Source of the DNA: an uncultured Oscillospiraceae bacterium
GTDB taxonomy: Bacteria; Bacillota; Clostridia; Oscillospirales; Oscillospiraceae
Length of the DNA stretch: 24,924 bases
Assembly: GCA_934597165.1 (NCBI GenBank)
Contig: CAKTQP010000030.1
Span: forward strand, 1 to 24,924
Direction: 5' to 3'
The translations under genes and the position numbers were made by a program. This document shows positions 1 through 7,751 of the stretch, piece after piece. The number at the start of each line of letters is the position of its first letter. The first letter of the stretch is position 1. The notes under the pieces are model-generated. The model was not told the origin of the DNA, searched no databases, and saw only the letters and a list, made by a program, of their open reading frames with translations.

Positions 1-1
1 G

Positions 2-109
2 AGCGTGGGGGAGGGGCTGAGCCTGCTGATGACCATCTATTACTTCGTGAAATATCGCAAGGTCTGGACGCCCGAGCGCGGGACGGTCGGACAGACGGAG
101 CTGCAATAA
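2..109 (+). CDS. C-terminal end of a probable membrane protein (possibly MATE family), partial
   Basis: This is the last 35 codons of a gene that begins before the window; the frame is open from base 2 to a TAA at 107-109. The visible part has a short hydrophobic stretch (GLSLLMTIYYFV) followed by a basic patch (KYRK) and a polar tail. That is the usual look of a final transmembrane helix with a cytoplasmic end. Several MATE-type multidrug/sodium antiporters end this way, but the piece is too short to prove the family. A strong terminator follows directly, so this gene is not cotranscribed with smc. Confidence 0.5.
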   Translation, partial: SVGEGLSLLMTIYYFVKYRKVWTPERGTVGQTELQ

Positions 110-112
110 GGG

Positions 113-142
113 AAAAGGTACGGTGTTTGCCGTACCTTTTTT
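113..142 (+). terminator. Rho-independent terminator after the partial membrane protein
   Basis: A perfect 11-bp stem (AAAAGGTACGG at 113-123 with CCGTACCTTTT at 130-140) encloses the loop TGTTTG and runs into a T stretch to 142. It starts four bases after the stop codon of the upstream gene. Confidence 0.9.
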
Positions 143-176
143 GCGTTTTGGATTGCGGCCACTCCCCCGGCAGGTT

Positions 177-199
177 CTCCGCCTGTAAAACAGGCGGAG
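177..199. repeat. Inverted repeat, perfect 9-bp hairpin
   Basis: CTCCGCCTG at 177-185 and CAGGCGGAG at 191-199 flank the loop TAAAA. No T-run follows, so it is not a standard terminator. It is the first of three successive hairpins in the non-coding stretch between the terminator and smc. Confidence 0.7.
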
Positions 200-208
200 C
201 CTACGCTA

Positions 209-233
209 CCCAATGTGCCCCCGGCACATTGGG
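209..233. repeat. Inverted repeat, perfect 11-bp hairpin
   Basis: CCCAATGTGCC at 209-219 and GGCACATTGGG at 223-233 flank a three-base CCC loop. It is the second hairpin of the cluster and has no T-run. It is probably part of a composite intergenic repeat, but no second copy of this module is present in the window. Confidence 0.7.
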
Positions 234-245
234 CTTAACGCTGCG

Positions 246-296
246 GCAAGCACCCGGCTGCAAACTTCACCGAAATGCTTGCATTTTGGTGAAAAT
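246..296. repeat. 51-nt intergenic repeat, copy 1 (with hairpin 266-293)
   Basis: These 51 bases match 20894-20944 at 45 positions without gaps. The right half is a 12-bp hairpin: TTCACCGAAATG (266-277), loop CTTG, CATTTTGGTGAA (282-293), with one G-T wobble. Two of the six differences between copies (271 and 288) face each other in the stem and keep it paired, C-G here and G-C in the other copy. The copy lies just before the smc promoter -10 box and may supply its -35 element. Confidence 0.75.
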
Positions 297-306
297 TTGG
301 TATAAT
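279..306 (+). promoter_or_regulatory. Putative sigma-A promoter for smc
   Basis: TTGCAT (279-284) and a consensus TATAAT (301-306) are 16 bp apart. The -35 element lies in the loop and right arm of the repeat hairpin at 266-293. The smc start codon is 57 bases downstream of the -10 box. Confidence 0.65.
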
Positions 307-362
307 AAAATGTCATGATATAGCAATTTCTCATTTCAAATGACAGAATCAAGAGGTGCCCT

Positions 363-3300
363 TTGTATTTCAAAGCCCTAGAGCTGCAAGGCTTCAAGTC
401 CTTCCCCCATAAAACCCGTCTCACCTTCGACCAGGCCATCACCGCCGTCGTCGGCCCCAACGGGAGCGGAAAATCGAATATCGCCGACGCCATCCGCTGG
501 GTCATGGGGGAGCAGTCCACCAAGACCTTGCGAGGCGGCAAGATGGAGGACGTGATCTTCGCCGGCACCCAGAAGCGCAAGGCCATGGGCTACGCCGAAG
601 TGTCCCTGGTGCTGGACAACGCTCAGCATCGCTTCCCTTTGGAGGAGCAGGAGATTATGGTCACCCGCCGGTTCTACCGCAGCGGGGACAGCGAGTATTA
701 TATCAACCGCCGTTCCTGCCGTCTCCGGGACATCCACGAGCTGTTCATGGACACCGGCCTGGGGCGGGAGGGCTATTCCATCATCGGCCAGGGCAAGATC
801 GACGAAATTTTGTCCACCAAGAGCGCCGAGCGCCGGGGCGTCTTTGAGGAAGCGGCGGGCATCTCCCGTTACCGTCACCGGAAGGAGGAGGCGGAGCGGA
901 AATTAGCGCGGACGGAGGAAAATCTGCTGCGCATCGGCGACAAGATCGACGAATTGGAGCTGCAAGTGGAACCCCTCCGCGCCCAGGCGGAGACCGCCCA
1001 GACCTACCTGCGCTGCCGGGACGAGCTGCGGATTTTGGAGCTGTCCCTGTGGCTGGAGCAGTTGGAAGGGCTGCGGAGCACGAAGCGAAAACTCCTCTCC
1101 GACACCGAGCACGCCGCCCAGCAGCGTGGGTCAGCGGCGGACGCACAGGAGCAGCTCTACGCCCAGGCGGAGGCGTTGGGGGAGCAGATGCGCCAGCGGG
1201 AGCTGGCCTTGGACACCCTGCGGCAAGAGGCGGCGGCGCTGACCGGCGACCTGCAAACCCAGGAGTCCCACTTGGCCGTCCTGACCACCCAGCTCCAGAG
1301 CAGCACCCAGCAGGCGGAGCAGTTGGAGCAGGAGCTCGCCCAGCAGCAGGAGCGAGCGGATTCGGTGGCCGCCCAGGTCACCCAGCACCAGCAGCGCCTG
1401 ACCCAGCTGGACGCCCAGCGGAACGCCCTGGCGGAACAAAAAGCCGCCCAGGAAGCCCAGTCCGCCCACCTGGAACAGCAGCTGACCCGCCAACAGGACA
1501 CCCTGACCGCCACCCAGACCCAAGCCCAGCAATGCGCCGCCCAGACCGCCCAGGCCAAGGAGACCCTCAGCGCCCTGACCGCAGCGGCACAGGGACTGCT
1601 CGACCAGGACACCGCCCTAAAAAGCCAGCTCCTGGCGGCGGAGGAGCGCATCCAGACCGCCAAGACCACTTTGAATGAATATCAGACCCAGTGGCAGACG
1701 GCACAGGAACAGCTCCGCGACCTGGACAACGCCGTAGCCGGCTACCGGTTGCGCCTGGAGCAGCGCGCAGCCAAGGAACAGCAGGCCAACCAACGGGTGC
1801 AGCAGCTCACTGTGGAGGCACGGGGGCTGGACAGCCGGATTTCCATGTTGGAGGAGATGGAGCGTGCCTATGAGGGCTACTCCAAGGCGGTGAAGACGGT
1901 CATGCGGGCGTCGGGGAAGACCCTGCAGGGCATCCACGGCCCGGTGGCGGGCTTGCTCCGGGTGCCGGACGAGTACGCCGTGGCCATCGAGATCGCTTTG
2001 GGCGGCACGAAACAGTATATTGTAGTAGAAAACGAGACCGACGGCAAACGTGCCATACAATATCTAAAACAGCGGGACGGCGGCCGCGCTACCTTCCTGC
2101 CCCTGACCACCATCCAGCCCAACCGCCTGCGGGAGCGGGACATTGACCGATGCCCTGGCTTCGTGGGGGTGGCCAGCGACCTGGTGGAGTACGACGAACG
2201 CTATGCCAACATCGTCGCCCGCCTGCTAGGCACCGTGGTCATCGCCGAGGATTTCGACCGGGCGTTGGCTATGGCAAAGGGATACCATTATAAATTAAAG
2301 ATCGTCACTCTGGACGGCCAAGTCCTCAACCCCGGCGGCAGCATGACCGGCGGCAGCCACAGCCGCGCGGCGGGTATCCTGTCCCGTGCCGGGGAGCTGG
2401 AGCGGCTCCATGGGCAGCGCAAAAAACTGGCGGACCGGCAGAAGGACGCCCAGACTCAGTTGGAAACCGCCGCCCGCGCCCGACGTCAGGGGGAGACCGA
2501 GCTGGAGGACGCCCAGGAGGACCGGCGCGCTATGGAGGCGGAGGTGTTCCAGCACAAGAGCGCTTGCGAGCGCCAGCAGGCCGTCCTGGATAATCTGAAC
2601 GAGAACCAGACCACCGCCCAGGCGCAGCTGACCCAGCTCACCCAGCGCAGCGACCAGTTGGACGAACAGTTGGAAGCGCTGCAAGCCACCATCGCCCAGC
2701 TCCAAACCCAGTCCGAGAACCTGGCCGCCCAACAAGCGACCCAGACCGACGTCCTGACCCAGCTGCAAGCCCAGCGGGAGACTCAGCGCCAGACCTTGGC
2801 AGAGCTGACCACCCAGGACGCCGCCCTGACCGCCGAGCAGGAGACCACCCGCCGGGCGCTGACCCAGCTTCAGGACATGGAACAGCTCCTCTCCGGCGAC
2901 CGCGCCAGCTGGCAGCACCGGCAGGCTCAGTGCCACGCCCAAGCCCAGCAGCTGACGGCGCAGATGGCGGACACCCGCACCCGTCTGACCCACCTGCGCA
3001 CCGTCCAGGCGCAGCAGGCGGAGCGGATGCAGACCCTGACGGCGGAGCGGCTGGCGCTGGAGGGACAGCGCAGTCAGGCCGACCGGGCGGCGCGGGAGAA
3101 GAACCAGGAGCTGCTGCACTTGGAGCGCGCCTGTTCCGCCCTGGAGCAGAAGAACGCGGCGGCGGCCATGGAGGAGAAGCAGATCTTGGACAAGCTGTGG
3201 GACAGCTACGGCCTCACCGTGGACAGCGCCCAGCCCCTGCGCCAGGAGCTGGAATCCCACGCCAAAGCCACCCGCCGCATCGCCCAGCTGAAACGGGAGA

Positions 3301-3935
3301 TGCGCGATCTGGGCAACGTGAACCTAGGCGCCATCGCCGAGTTCCAGCGGGTCAGTGAGCGGTACGACTACCTGACCGGCCAGCGCGCGGATGTGCTCTC
3401 CGCCAAGGAAGATTTAAGCGGCATCATCGACGGCATCACGGCGGAGATGGAGACCATTTTCGGCCAGCAGTTCGCCCGCATCAATACCGCCTTTTCCGAG
3501 ACCTTCGTGGAGCTCTTCGGCGGCGGCAAGGCGGCACTGGAGCTGGAAGACGAGAGCGATATTTTGAACTGCGGCATCGAGATACGAGTCCAGCCGCCGG
3601 GGAAGACGCTCAAGGTGCTCTCCCTGCTCTCCGGCGGGGAGAAGGCCTTCGTGGCCATCGCCCTGTACTTCGCCCTCTTGAAGGTGCGTCCCACCCCCTT
3701 TGTGGTCATGGACGAGATCGAGGCGGCATTGGACGAGAACAACGTGGCCCGGTTCGCCCGCTACCTGCGGAACATCAGCGATCAGACCCAGTTCATCGTC
3801 ATCACCCACCGGCGGGGCACCATGGAGGAGGCGGATGTCCTCTACGGCGTGACCATGCAGGAGCGGGGCGTGTCCCAGGTGCTGGCGGTGGATTTGAACG
3901 CAGTGGAAACGGAATTGCACCTGAACGCGACTTGA
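363..3935 (+). CDS. smc: Chromosome segregation/condensin ATPase SMC
   Basis: SMC is the core ATPase of the bacterial condensin (with ScpA and ScpB); it organises and segregates the chromosome. The 1190-residue product has the usual layout and length. The N-terminal ATPase half carries Walker A GPNGSGKS at 31-38. A first coiled-coil arm leads to the hinge at about 520-660, which ends with the conserved NPGGSMTGG. After the second arm, the C-terminal half has the LSGGE signature at 1089-1093 and a Walker B with D1117-E1118. The start is a TTG at 363, preceded by AAGAGGTG at 351-358; starting here gives the family's typical YFKxLELQGFKSF opening. The arms are unusually rich in glutamine and alanine. 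It heads the housekeeping block, with ftsY 37 bases downstream; no rnc gene lies immediately upstream. Confidence 0.97.
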   Translation: MYFKALELQGFKSFPHKTRLTFDQAITAVVGPNGSGKSNIADAIRWVMGEQSTKTLRGGKMEDVIFAGTQKRKAMGYAEVSLVLDNAQHRFPLEEQEIMVTRRFYRSGDSEYYINRRSCRLRDIHELFMDTGLGREGYSIIGQGKIDEILSTKSAERRGVFEEAAGISRYRHRKEEAERKLARTEENLLRIGDKIDELELQVEPLRAQAETAQTYLRCRDELRILELSLWLEQLEGLRSTKRKLLSDTEHAAQQRGSAADAQEQLYAQAEALGEQMRQRELALDTLRQEAAALTGDLQTQESHLAVLTTQLQSSTQQAEQLEQELAQQQERADSVAAQVTQHQQRLTQLDAQRNALAEQKAAQEAQSAHLEQQLTRQQDTLTATQTQAQQCAAQTAQAKETLSALTAAAQGLLDQDTALKSQLLAAEERIQTAKTTLNEYQTQWQTAQEQLRDLDNAVAGYRLRLEQRAAKEQQANQRVQQLTVEARGLDSRISMLEEMERAYEGYSKAVKTVMRASGKTLQGIHGPVAGLLRVPDEYAVAIEIALGGTKQYIVVENETDGKRAIQYLKQRDGGRATFLPLTTIQPNRLRERDIDRCPGFVGVASDLVEYDERYANIVARLLGTVVIAEDFDRALAMAKGYHYKLKIVTLDGQVLNPGGSMTGGSHSRAAGILSRAGELERLHGQRKKLADRQKDAQTQLETAARARRQGETELEDAQEDRRAMEAEVFQHKSACERQQAVLDNLNENQTTAQAQLTQLTQRSDQLDEQLEALQATIAQLQTQSENLAAQQATQTDVLTQLQAQRETQRQTLAELTTQDAALTAEQETTRRALTQLQDMEQLLSGDRASWQHRQAQCHAQAQQLTAQMADTRTRLTHLRTVQAQQAERMQTLTAERLALEGQRSQADRAAREKNQELLHLERACSALEQKNAAAAMEEKQILDKLWDSYGLTVDSAQPLRQELESHAKATRRIAQLKREMRDLGNVNLGAIAEFQRVSERYDYLTGQRADVLSAKEDLSGIIDGITAEMETIFGQQFARINTAFSETFVELFGGGKAALELEDESDILNCGIEIRVQPPGKTLKVLSLLSGGEKAFVAIALYFALLKVRPTPFVVMDEIEAALDENNVARFARYLRNISDQTQFIVITHRRGTMEEADVLYGVTMQERGVSQVLAVDLNAVETELHLNAT

Positions 3936-3972
3936 GTGGGGCGTCAGGTTGAGATAGAAGGAGTGTGACCCA

Positions 3973-4839
3973 ATGGGACTGTTTGATAAGATTAAGAAAA
4001 TCAGTATTTTTAAGGGCTTTTCCAAACTGGACGACGAATTTTATGACAATCTGGAAGAATCCATGATCCTGGCCGACATGGGGGTGGAGACCACCCTCAA
4101 GGCGGTCGACCAGCTCCGCGCTCGCACCAAAGCGGAGAAAATTAAGGACGTGGAAGGCGCCCGGGAGTGCATGAAGGAAATTTTGGCGGACATGATGCGG
4201 GTGGGCGACCCGGCGCTGAACCTGAGCGGCAAGCCCGCCGTCGTCCTCTTCATCGGCGTCAACGGCGTGGGCAAGACCACCACCATCGGCAAAATTGGCT
4301 CCAAGCTGAAAGGGGAGGGCAAGAAGGTGCTCTTCTCCGCCGCCGACACCTTCCGTGCTGCGGCTGCCGAACAGCTGGTCATCTGGTCGGAGCGGGCCGG
4401 GGTGGACATCGTCCGCCAGAAGGAGGGCGCTGACCCGGCCGCCGTGGTGTTCGACTCCCTGTCCGCCGCCAAAGCCCGGGGGACGGACGTGGTGCTGGTG
4501 GACACCGCCGGACGGCTCCACAACAAGGCCAACCTGATGAACGAGCTGAACAAGATCAGCCGCGTCATCGACCGGGAGTGCCCGGACAGCTCCAGAGAAA
4601 CGTTGTTGGTGCTGGACGCCACCACCGGCCAGAACGGCCTGGTCCAGGCCAAGCAGTTCCGGGACACCTGCGGCATCACCGGCATCGTCCTGACCAAGCT
4701 GGACGGCACCGCCAAGGGCGGCATCGCCGTGGCCATCGCCCAGGAGCTGCAAGTACCCGTCAAATACGCCGGCGTGGGCGAAGGGGTGGACGACTTGAAG
4801 CCCTTTGACCCCATGGCCTTTGCAGAAGCATTGATCTAA
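3973..4839 (+). CDS. ftsY: Signal recognition particle receptor FtsY
   Basis: FtsY is the SRP-family GTPase at the inner face of the membrane that receives SRP-ribosome complexes and hands them to the Sec translocon. The 288-residue protein shows the N domain (about 1-80), then the G domain with GVNGVGKTT (95-103), DTFRAAAAEQL (125-135), DTAGR (177-181) and TKLDG (241-245). The C-terminus has the family's GVGE...DL.PFDP ending. The long acidic A domain of enterobacterial FtsY is absent, as is usual in Firmicutes; the N-terminus GLFDKIKK may form a short membrane-binding helix. AAGGAG at 3958-3963 precedes the ATG by 9 bases. It sits 37 bases after smc, and the smc-ftsY pairing is widely conserved. 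Confidence 0.97.
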   Translation: MGLFDKIKKISIFKGFSKLDDEFYDNLEESMILADMGVETTLKAVDQLRARTKAEKIKDVEGARECMKEILADMMRVGDPALNLSGKPAVVLFIGVNGVGKTTTIGKIGSKLKGEGKKVLFSAADTFRAAAAEQLVIWSERAGVDIVRQKEGADPAAVVFDSLSAAKARGTDVVLVDTAGRLHNKANLMNELNKISRVIDRECPDSSRETLLVLDATTGQNGLVQAKQFRDTCGITGIVLTKLDGTAKGGIAVAIAQELQVPVKYAGVGEGVDDLKPFDPMAFAEALI

Positions 4840-4856
4840 ACAGGAGGGAATGTGTT

Positions 4857-5576
4857 ATGGCAAGAACCGAACGAAAAGCAGACCAGATACGGGACGTAGA
4901 GATCTTCCCGCTGTGTAACCCCTACGCCGAAGGCAGCTGCACCATCCGGGTGGGCAACACCTACCTGTATATCACCGCCACCGTGGAAGAGAAGGTGCCG
5001 CCCCACGTGCCCGAGGGAGAAGGCTGGGTGACGGCGGAATACGCCATGCTGCCCCGCGCCACCCAGGAGCGCAACAAACGGGAAGTGTCCAAGCTGAAAA
5101 AGGACGGCCGCAGCGCCGAGATCCAGCGCCTCATCGGCCGCAGCCTCCGTGCCGCCATCGACCTGAAAAAGCTGGGCCCCCGGCAGATCATCGTGGACTG
5201 TGACGTGCTGGTGGCCGACGGCGGCACTCGCACCGCAGCCATCACCGGCGGCTTTGTGGCCATGGCGCTGGCCTGTTATCGCTTGGTGGTGGAGGAGAAG
5301 ATCCCCGAAATGCCCATTTCTACCTATGTGGCCGCCATTTCCGCCGGTCTGGTGGACGGGGAAGCCCTGCTGGATTTGGAATACAGTGAGGACTCCCACG
5401 CGGACGTGGATATGAACTGCGTCATGGACGAGGACGGCAACCTCATCGAGGTACAGGCCACCGCCGAAGGCCACACCTACACCATGGAACAGCAGCAGGA
5501 GCTGCTGGAGCTGTGCAAGAAGGGCGTGGAGCGGATGACCCAGATGCAGAGACGGATTTTGTGGAGAATGCTATGA
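4857..5576 (+). CDS. rph: Ribonuclease PH
   Basis: RNase PH is a phosphorolytic 3'-to-5' exoribonuclease that trims tRNA precursors and works as a ring-shaped hexamer. The 239-residue length is typical. Visible family motifs are YAEGS near residue 23, GWVTAEYAMLPRAT at 56-69, GRSAEIQRLIGRSLR at 84-98 and DCDVLVADGGTRTA at 114-127. The GGTRT segment (122-126) forms part of the phosphate site. A strong CAGGAGGG lies at 4841-4848. The stop codon overlaps the start of rdgB (ATGA), so the two are translationally coupled, an arrangement known from many Firmicutes. Confidence 0.96.
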   Translation: MARTERKADQIRDVEIFPLCNPYAEGSCTIRVGNTYLYITATVEEKVPPHVPEGEGWVTAEYAMLPRATQERNKREVSKLKKDGRSAEIQRLIGRSLRAAIDLKKLGPRQIIVDCDVLVADGGTRTAAITGGFVAMALACYRLVVEEKIPEMPISTYVAAISAGLVDGEALLDLEYSEDSHADVDMNCVMDEDGNLIEVQATAEGHTYTMEQQQELLELCKKGVERMTQMQRRILWRML

Positions 5577-6184
5577 GATTTGTATTGGCCAGTCATAATA
5601 AAGGAAAGCTCGCCGAGCTGCAAGAGATTTTGGGCGAGCTGGGCGTGGAAGTGGTCTTGCAGTCCGACGTGGGACTGGACCTGGAGCCGGAGGAGACCGG
5701 CACCACCTTCGCCGAGAACGCAAAGATCAAGGCGCAAGCCGTCATGGAAGCCAGCGGCTTGCCCGCCATCGCGGACGACTCCGGCCTCTGCGTGGACGCC
5801 CTCCAGGGCGGCCCTGGGGTGTACAGCGCCCGCTACGGCGAGCCGGGCATGACCCAGCCGGAGAAGAATCAGATGCTCCTGCGCACCATGCAGGGGCAGT
5901 TCCCACGCACCTGCCATTTCGCCTGCCACATCACCTGCTGCTTCCCCAACGGGGATCAGCTGGACGCTGAGGGCACCTGCAACGGCACCATCGCCTTTGC
6001 GTCCATGGGGGACGGGGGCTTCGGCTTCGACCCCATCTTCTTCGTGCCCAAGCTGAAAAAAACCTTCGCCCAGCTGACGGCAGAGGAGAAGAACGCCATC
6101 TCCCACCGGGGCAACGCCCTGCGGGACTTTGCCGGGCAGTTGAAGGCGTATCTGGAACAGAAAACCGACCAAACACAGGAGTAA
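5573..6184 (+). CDS. rdgB: dITP/XTP pyrophosphatase (RdgB/HAM1 family)
   Basis: This enzyme hydrolyses non-canonical purine triphosphates (dITP, XTP, ITP) to the monophosphate and pyrophosphate, keeping them out of DNA and RNA. The 203-residue protein begins with the family motif SHNKGKL at 7-13. It then shows FAENAKIKA at 46-54 and ADDSGLCVDALQGGPGVYSARYG from residue 67, with the catalytic aspartates at 68-69; FGFDP and SHRGNAL come near the C-terminus. The frame is open further upstream, but the ATG at 5573 overlapping the rph stop gives the correct family N-terminus. A weak GTGGAG at 5561-5566 suggests translation is mainly by coupling to rph. Confidence 0.95.
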   Translation: MRFVLASHNKGKLAELQEILGELGVEVVLQSDVGLDLEPEETGTTFAENAKIKAQAVMEASGLPAIADDSGLCVDALQGGPGVYSARYGEPGMTQPEKNQMLLRTMQGQFPRTCHFACHITCCFPNGDQLDAEGTCNGTIAFASMGDGGFGFDPIFFVPKLKKTFAQLTAEEKNAISHRGNALRDFAGQLKAYLEQKTDQTQE

Positions 6185-6194
6185 AAGAGAACCT

Positions 6195-6518
6195 ATGGAG
6201 TTGACAAGCAAACAGCGCGCCCAGCTGCGCGCCATGGCAAACGGTCTGGACGTCATCCTGACCGTGGGGAAGGACGGCATCGGCGACAACCTGGTCAAGC
6301 AGGCGGACGACGCCCTGGAAGCAAGAGAGCTCATCAAGGGCAAGGTGCTGGAGAACAGCCTGCTGTCCGCACGGGAGGCTTGCGACGAGCTGTCCAAGCG
6401 CACCCGTAGCGAGCAGGTGCAGGTCATCGGCAACAAGTTCGTCCTCTATCGCCAGAGCCACAAGAAGGGCAAGACGGACAAAATTATTCTCGTCCAGCCC
6501 AAGCAGAAAAAGAGATGA
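6195..6518 (+). CDS. yhbY: CRM-domain RNA-binding protein, YhbY family
   Basis: A 107-residue protein consisting of one CRM (CRS1-YhbY) domain. It begins with the typical LTSKQRAQLRAMANGL and has VGKDGIGDNLVKQ near residues 24-36. Family members bind pre-50S particles and probably help ribosome assembly. The C-terminus is basic (KPKQ-like, ending KKR). CAGGAG overlaps the end of rdgB at 6177-6182. The stop codon overlaps the nadD start as ATGA, and yhbY-nadD adjacency is common in Firmicutes. Confidence 0.93.
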   Translation: MELTSKQRAQLRAMANGLDVILTVGKDGIGDNLVKQADDALEARELIKGKVLENSLLSAREACDELSKRTRSEQVQVIGNKFVLYRQSHKKGKTDKIILVQPKQKKR

Positions 6519-7729
6519 AGATCGGCATCTTCGGCGGCACCTACAACCCGCCCCACCTAGGGCACATGGCCGCGGCCAAAGCCGCCATCGAGACCCTGCA
6601 CCTGGACAAGCTCCTCCTCATCCCCGACCGCATCCCACCCCACAAGGAGCTGCCGGAAAATCCGGTCTCCAACGAGGACAGATTGGAAATGACCCGCATC
6701 ATGGGCGACCGGCTGGACTGCCCGGACGTGGTGGAGGTGTCCGACCTGGAAATGCACCGGACGGGGAAGAGCTACACCGCAGACACCCTGCGGCAGCTGC
6801 GCCAGGTTTACCCCACGGACGAACTGTGGCTCATGATGGGGACGGATATGTTCCTGACCCTCCACAGCTGGTACCAGCCGGAGGAGATTTTGAAGCGCTC
6901 CGGCATCCTCACCTTCGGCCGCAACCGGGCGGACACCATCGACCTGTTCGACCGGCAGACCGCCTTTTTGGAAGCCACCTACGGCACCGACGTTCGCGTG
7001 CAGGTCATCGACCTGCCTGGTCTGGTGGAGGTGTCTTCCACCCAGCTGCGCCAGGCGCTGGCCAACGGGGGCGGACAGGACTATTTAGACCCGTCCATCT
7101 ACGGCTACATCCTGCGCAAAGGGCTGTACGGCACCCACGCTGATATGAAAGCGCTGTCCCTGCCCGACCTGCGGGCCGTGTCCTATTCCATGATCTATTC
7201 CAAGCGCGTCCCCCACGTCCAGGGGACGGAGTGGGAGGCGGCGGAGCTGGCCAAGCGCTGGGGCGCCGACGAGACCGACGCCCGGAAGGCGGCCATCCTC
7301 CACGACTGCACAAAATATTGGTCTCTGGCAAAACAGTTGTCAAAATGTGCGGAATATGGTATCCTATTAGACCGGGTAGAACAGAAAACCCTCCCCTTGC
7401 TCCACTCCAAGACCGCAGCCGCGGTGGCAGAGCGGATGTTCGGGATGCCCCAGGACATCTGCCAGGCCATTTGCTGGCACACCACCGGCAAGGCGGACAT
7501 GACGTTACTAGAGAAGATCATCTACATCGCCGACTACGCCGAACCCCACCGGAGCTGGTCGGAGGAGGCCCACGGTCTGGCGATGCAGGACTTGGACGCC
7601 GGGGTGCTGCTGGGGCTGGAGAACACCATCCGATTCACCCAGCGCCAGGGCAGGGAGGTTCACTACCGCACGATAGAAGCACGGGATTGGCTCCGCAGCC
7701 AGGGCGTGAAGCTGCCGGGCGAACCGTAA
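6515..7729 (+). CDS. nadD: Fused nicotinate-nucleotide adenylyltransferase (NadD) and YqeK-type HD hydrolase
   Basis: This 404-residue protein joins two normally separate enzymes. Residues 1 to about 205 are NadD, which adenylates nicotinate mononucleotide in NAD synthesis: GGTYNPPHLGH at 8-18 is the nucleotidyltransferase site and SSTQLR near 174 the C-terminal motif. From about residue 211 the protein is an HD domain like YqeK, a family shown to hydrolyse diadenosine tetraphosphate. Its metal-ligand motifs include H234 in PHVQG, H263-D264 in ILHDCTK, and later LHSKTAA, WHTTGKADM and IADYAEPHR. No stop or frameshift separates the halves. The two genes are often neighbours, so a fusion keeps an established pairing. 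The start overlaps the yhbY stop. A local AT-rich patch near 7311-7375 is noted under findings. Confidence 0.93.
   Translation: MKIGIFGGTYNPPHLGHMAAAKAAIETLHLDKLLLIPDRIPPHKELPENPVSNEDRLEMTRIMGDRLDCPDVVEVSDLEMHRTGKSYTADTLRQLRQVYPTDELWLMMGTDMFLTLHSWYQPEEILKRSGILTFGRNRADTIDLFDRQTAFLEATYGTDVRVQVIDLPGLVEVSSTQLRQALANGGGQDYLDPSIYGYILRKGLYGTHADMKALSLPDLRAVSYSMIYSKRVPHVQGTEWEAAELAKRWGADETDARKAAILHDCTKYWSLAKQLSKCAEYGILLDRVEQKTLPLLHSKTAAAVAERMFGMPQDICQAICWHTTGKADMTLLEKIIYIADYAEPHRSWSEEAHGLAMQDLDAGVLLGLENTIRFTQRQGREVHYRTIEARDWLRSQGVKLPGEP
7337..7365 (+). promoter_or_regulatory. Possible internal promoter within nadD-yqeK
   Basis: TTGTCA (7337-7342) is 17 bp from TATCCT (7360-7365), which is preceded by an extended TG. 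It lies in an AT-rich patch inside a GC-rich gene and could add transcription to rsfS and leuS. It may equally be a chance match within coding sequence. Confidence 0.3.
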
Positions 7730-7751
7730 CAGATAAGGAGTATCAAAAACT

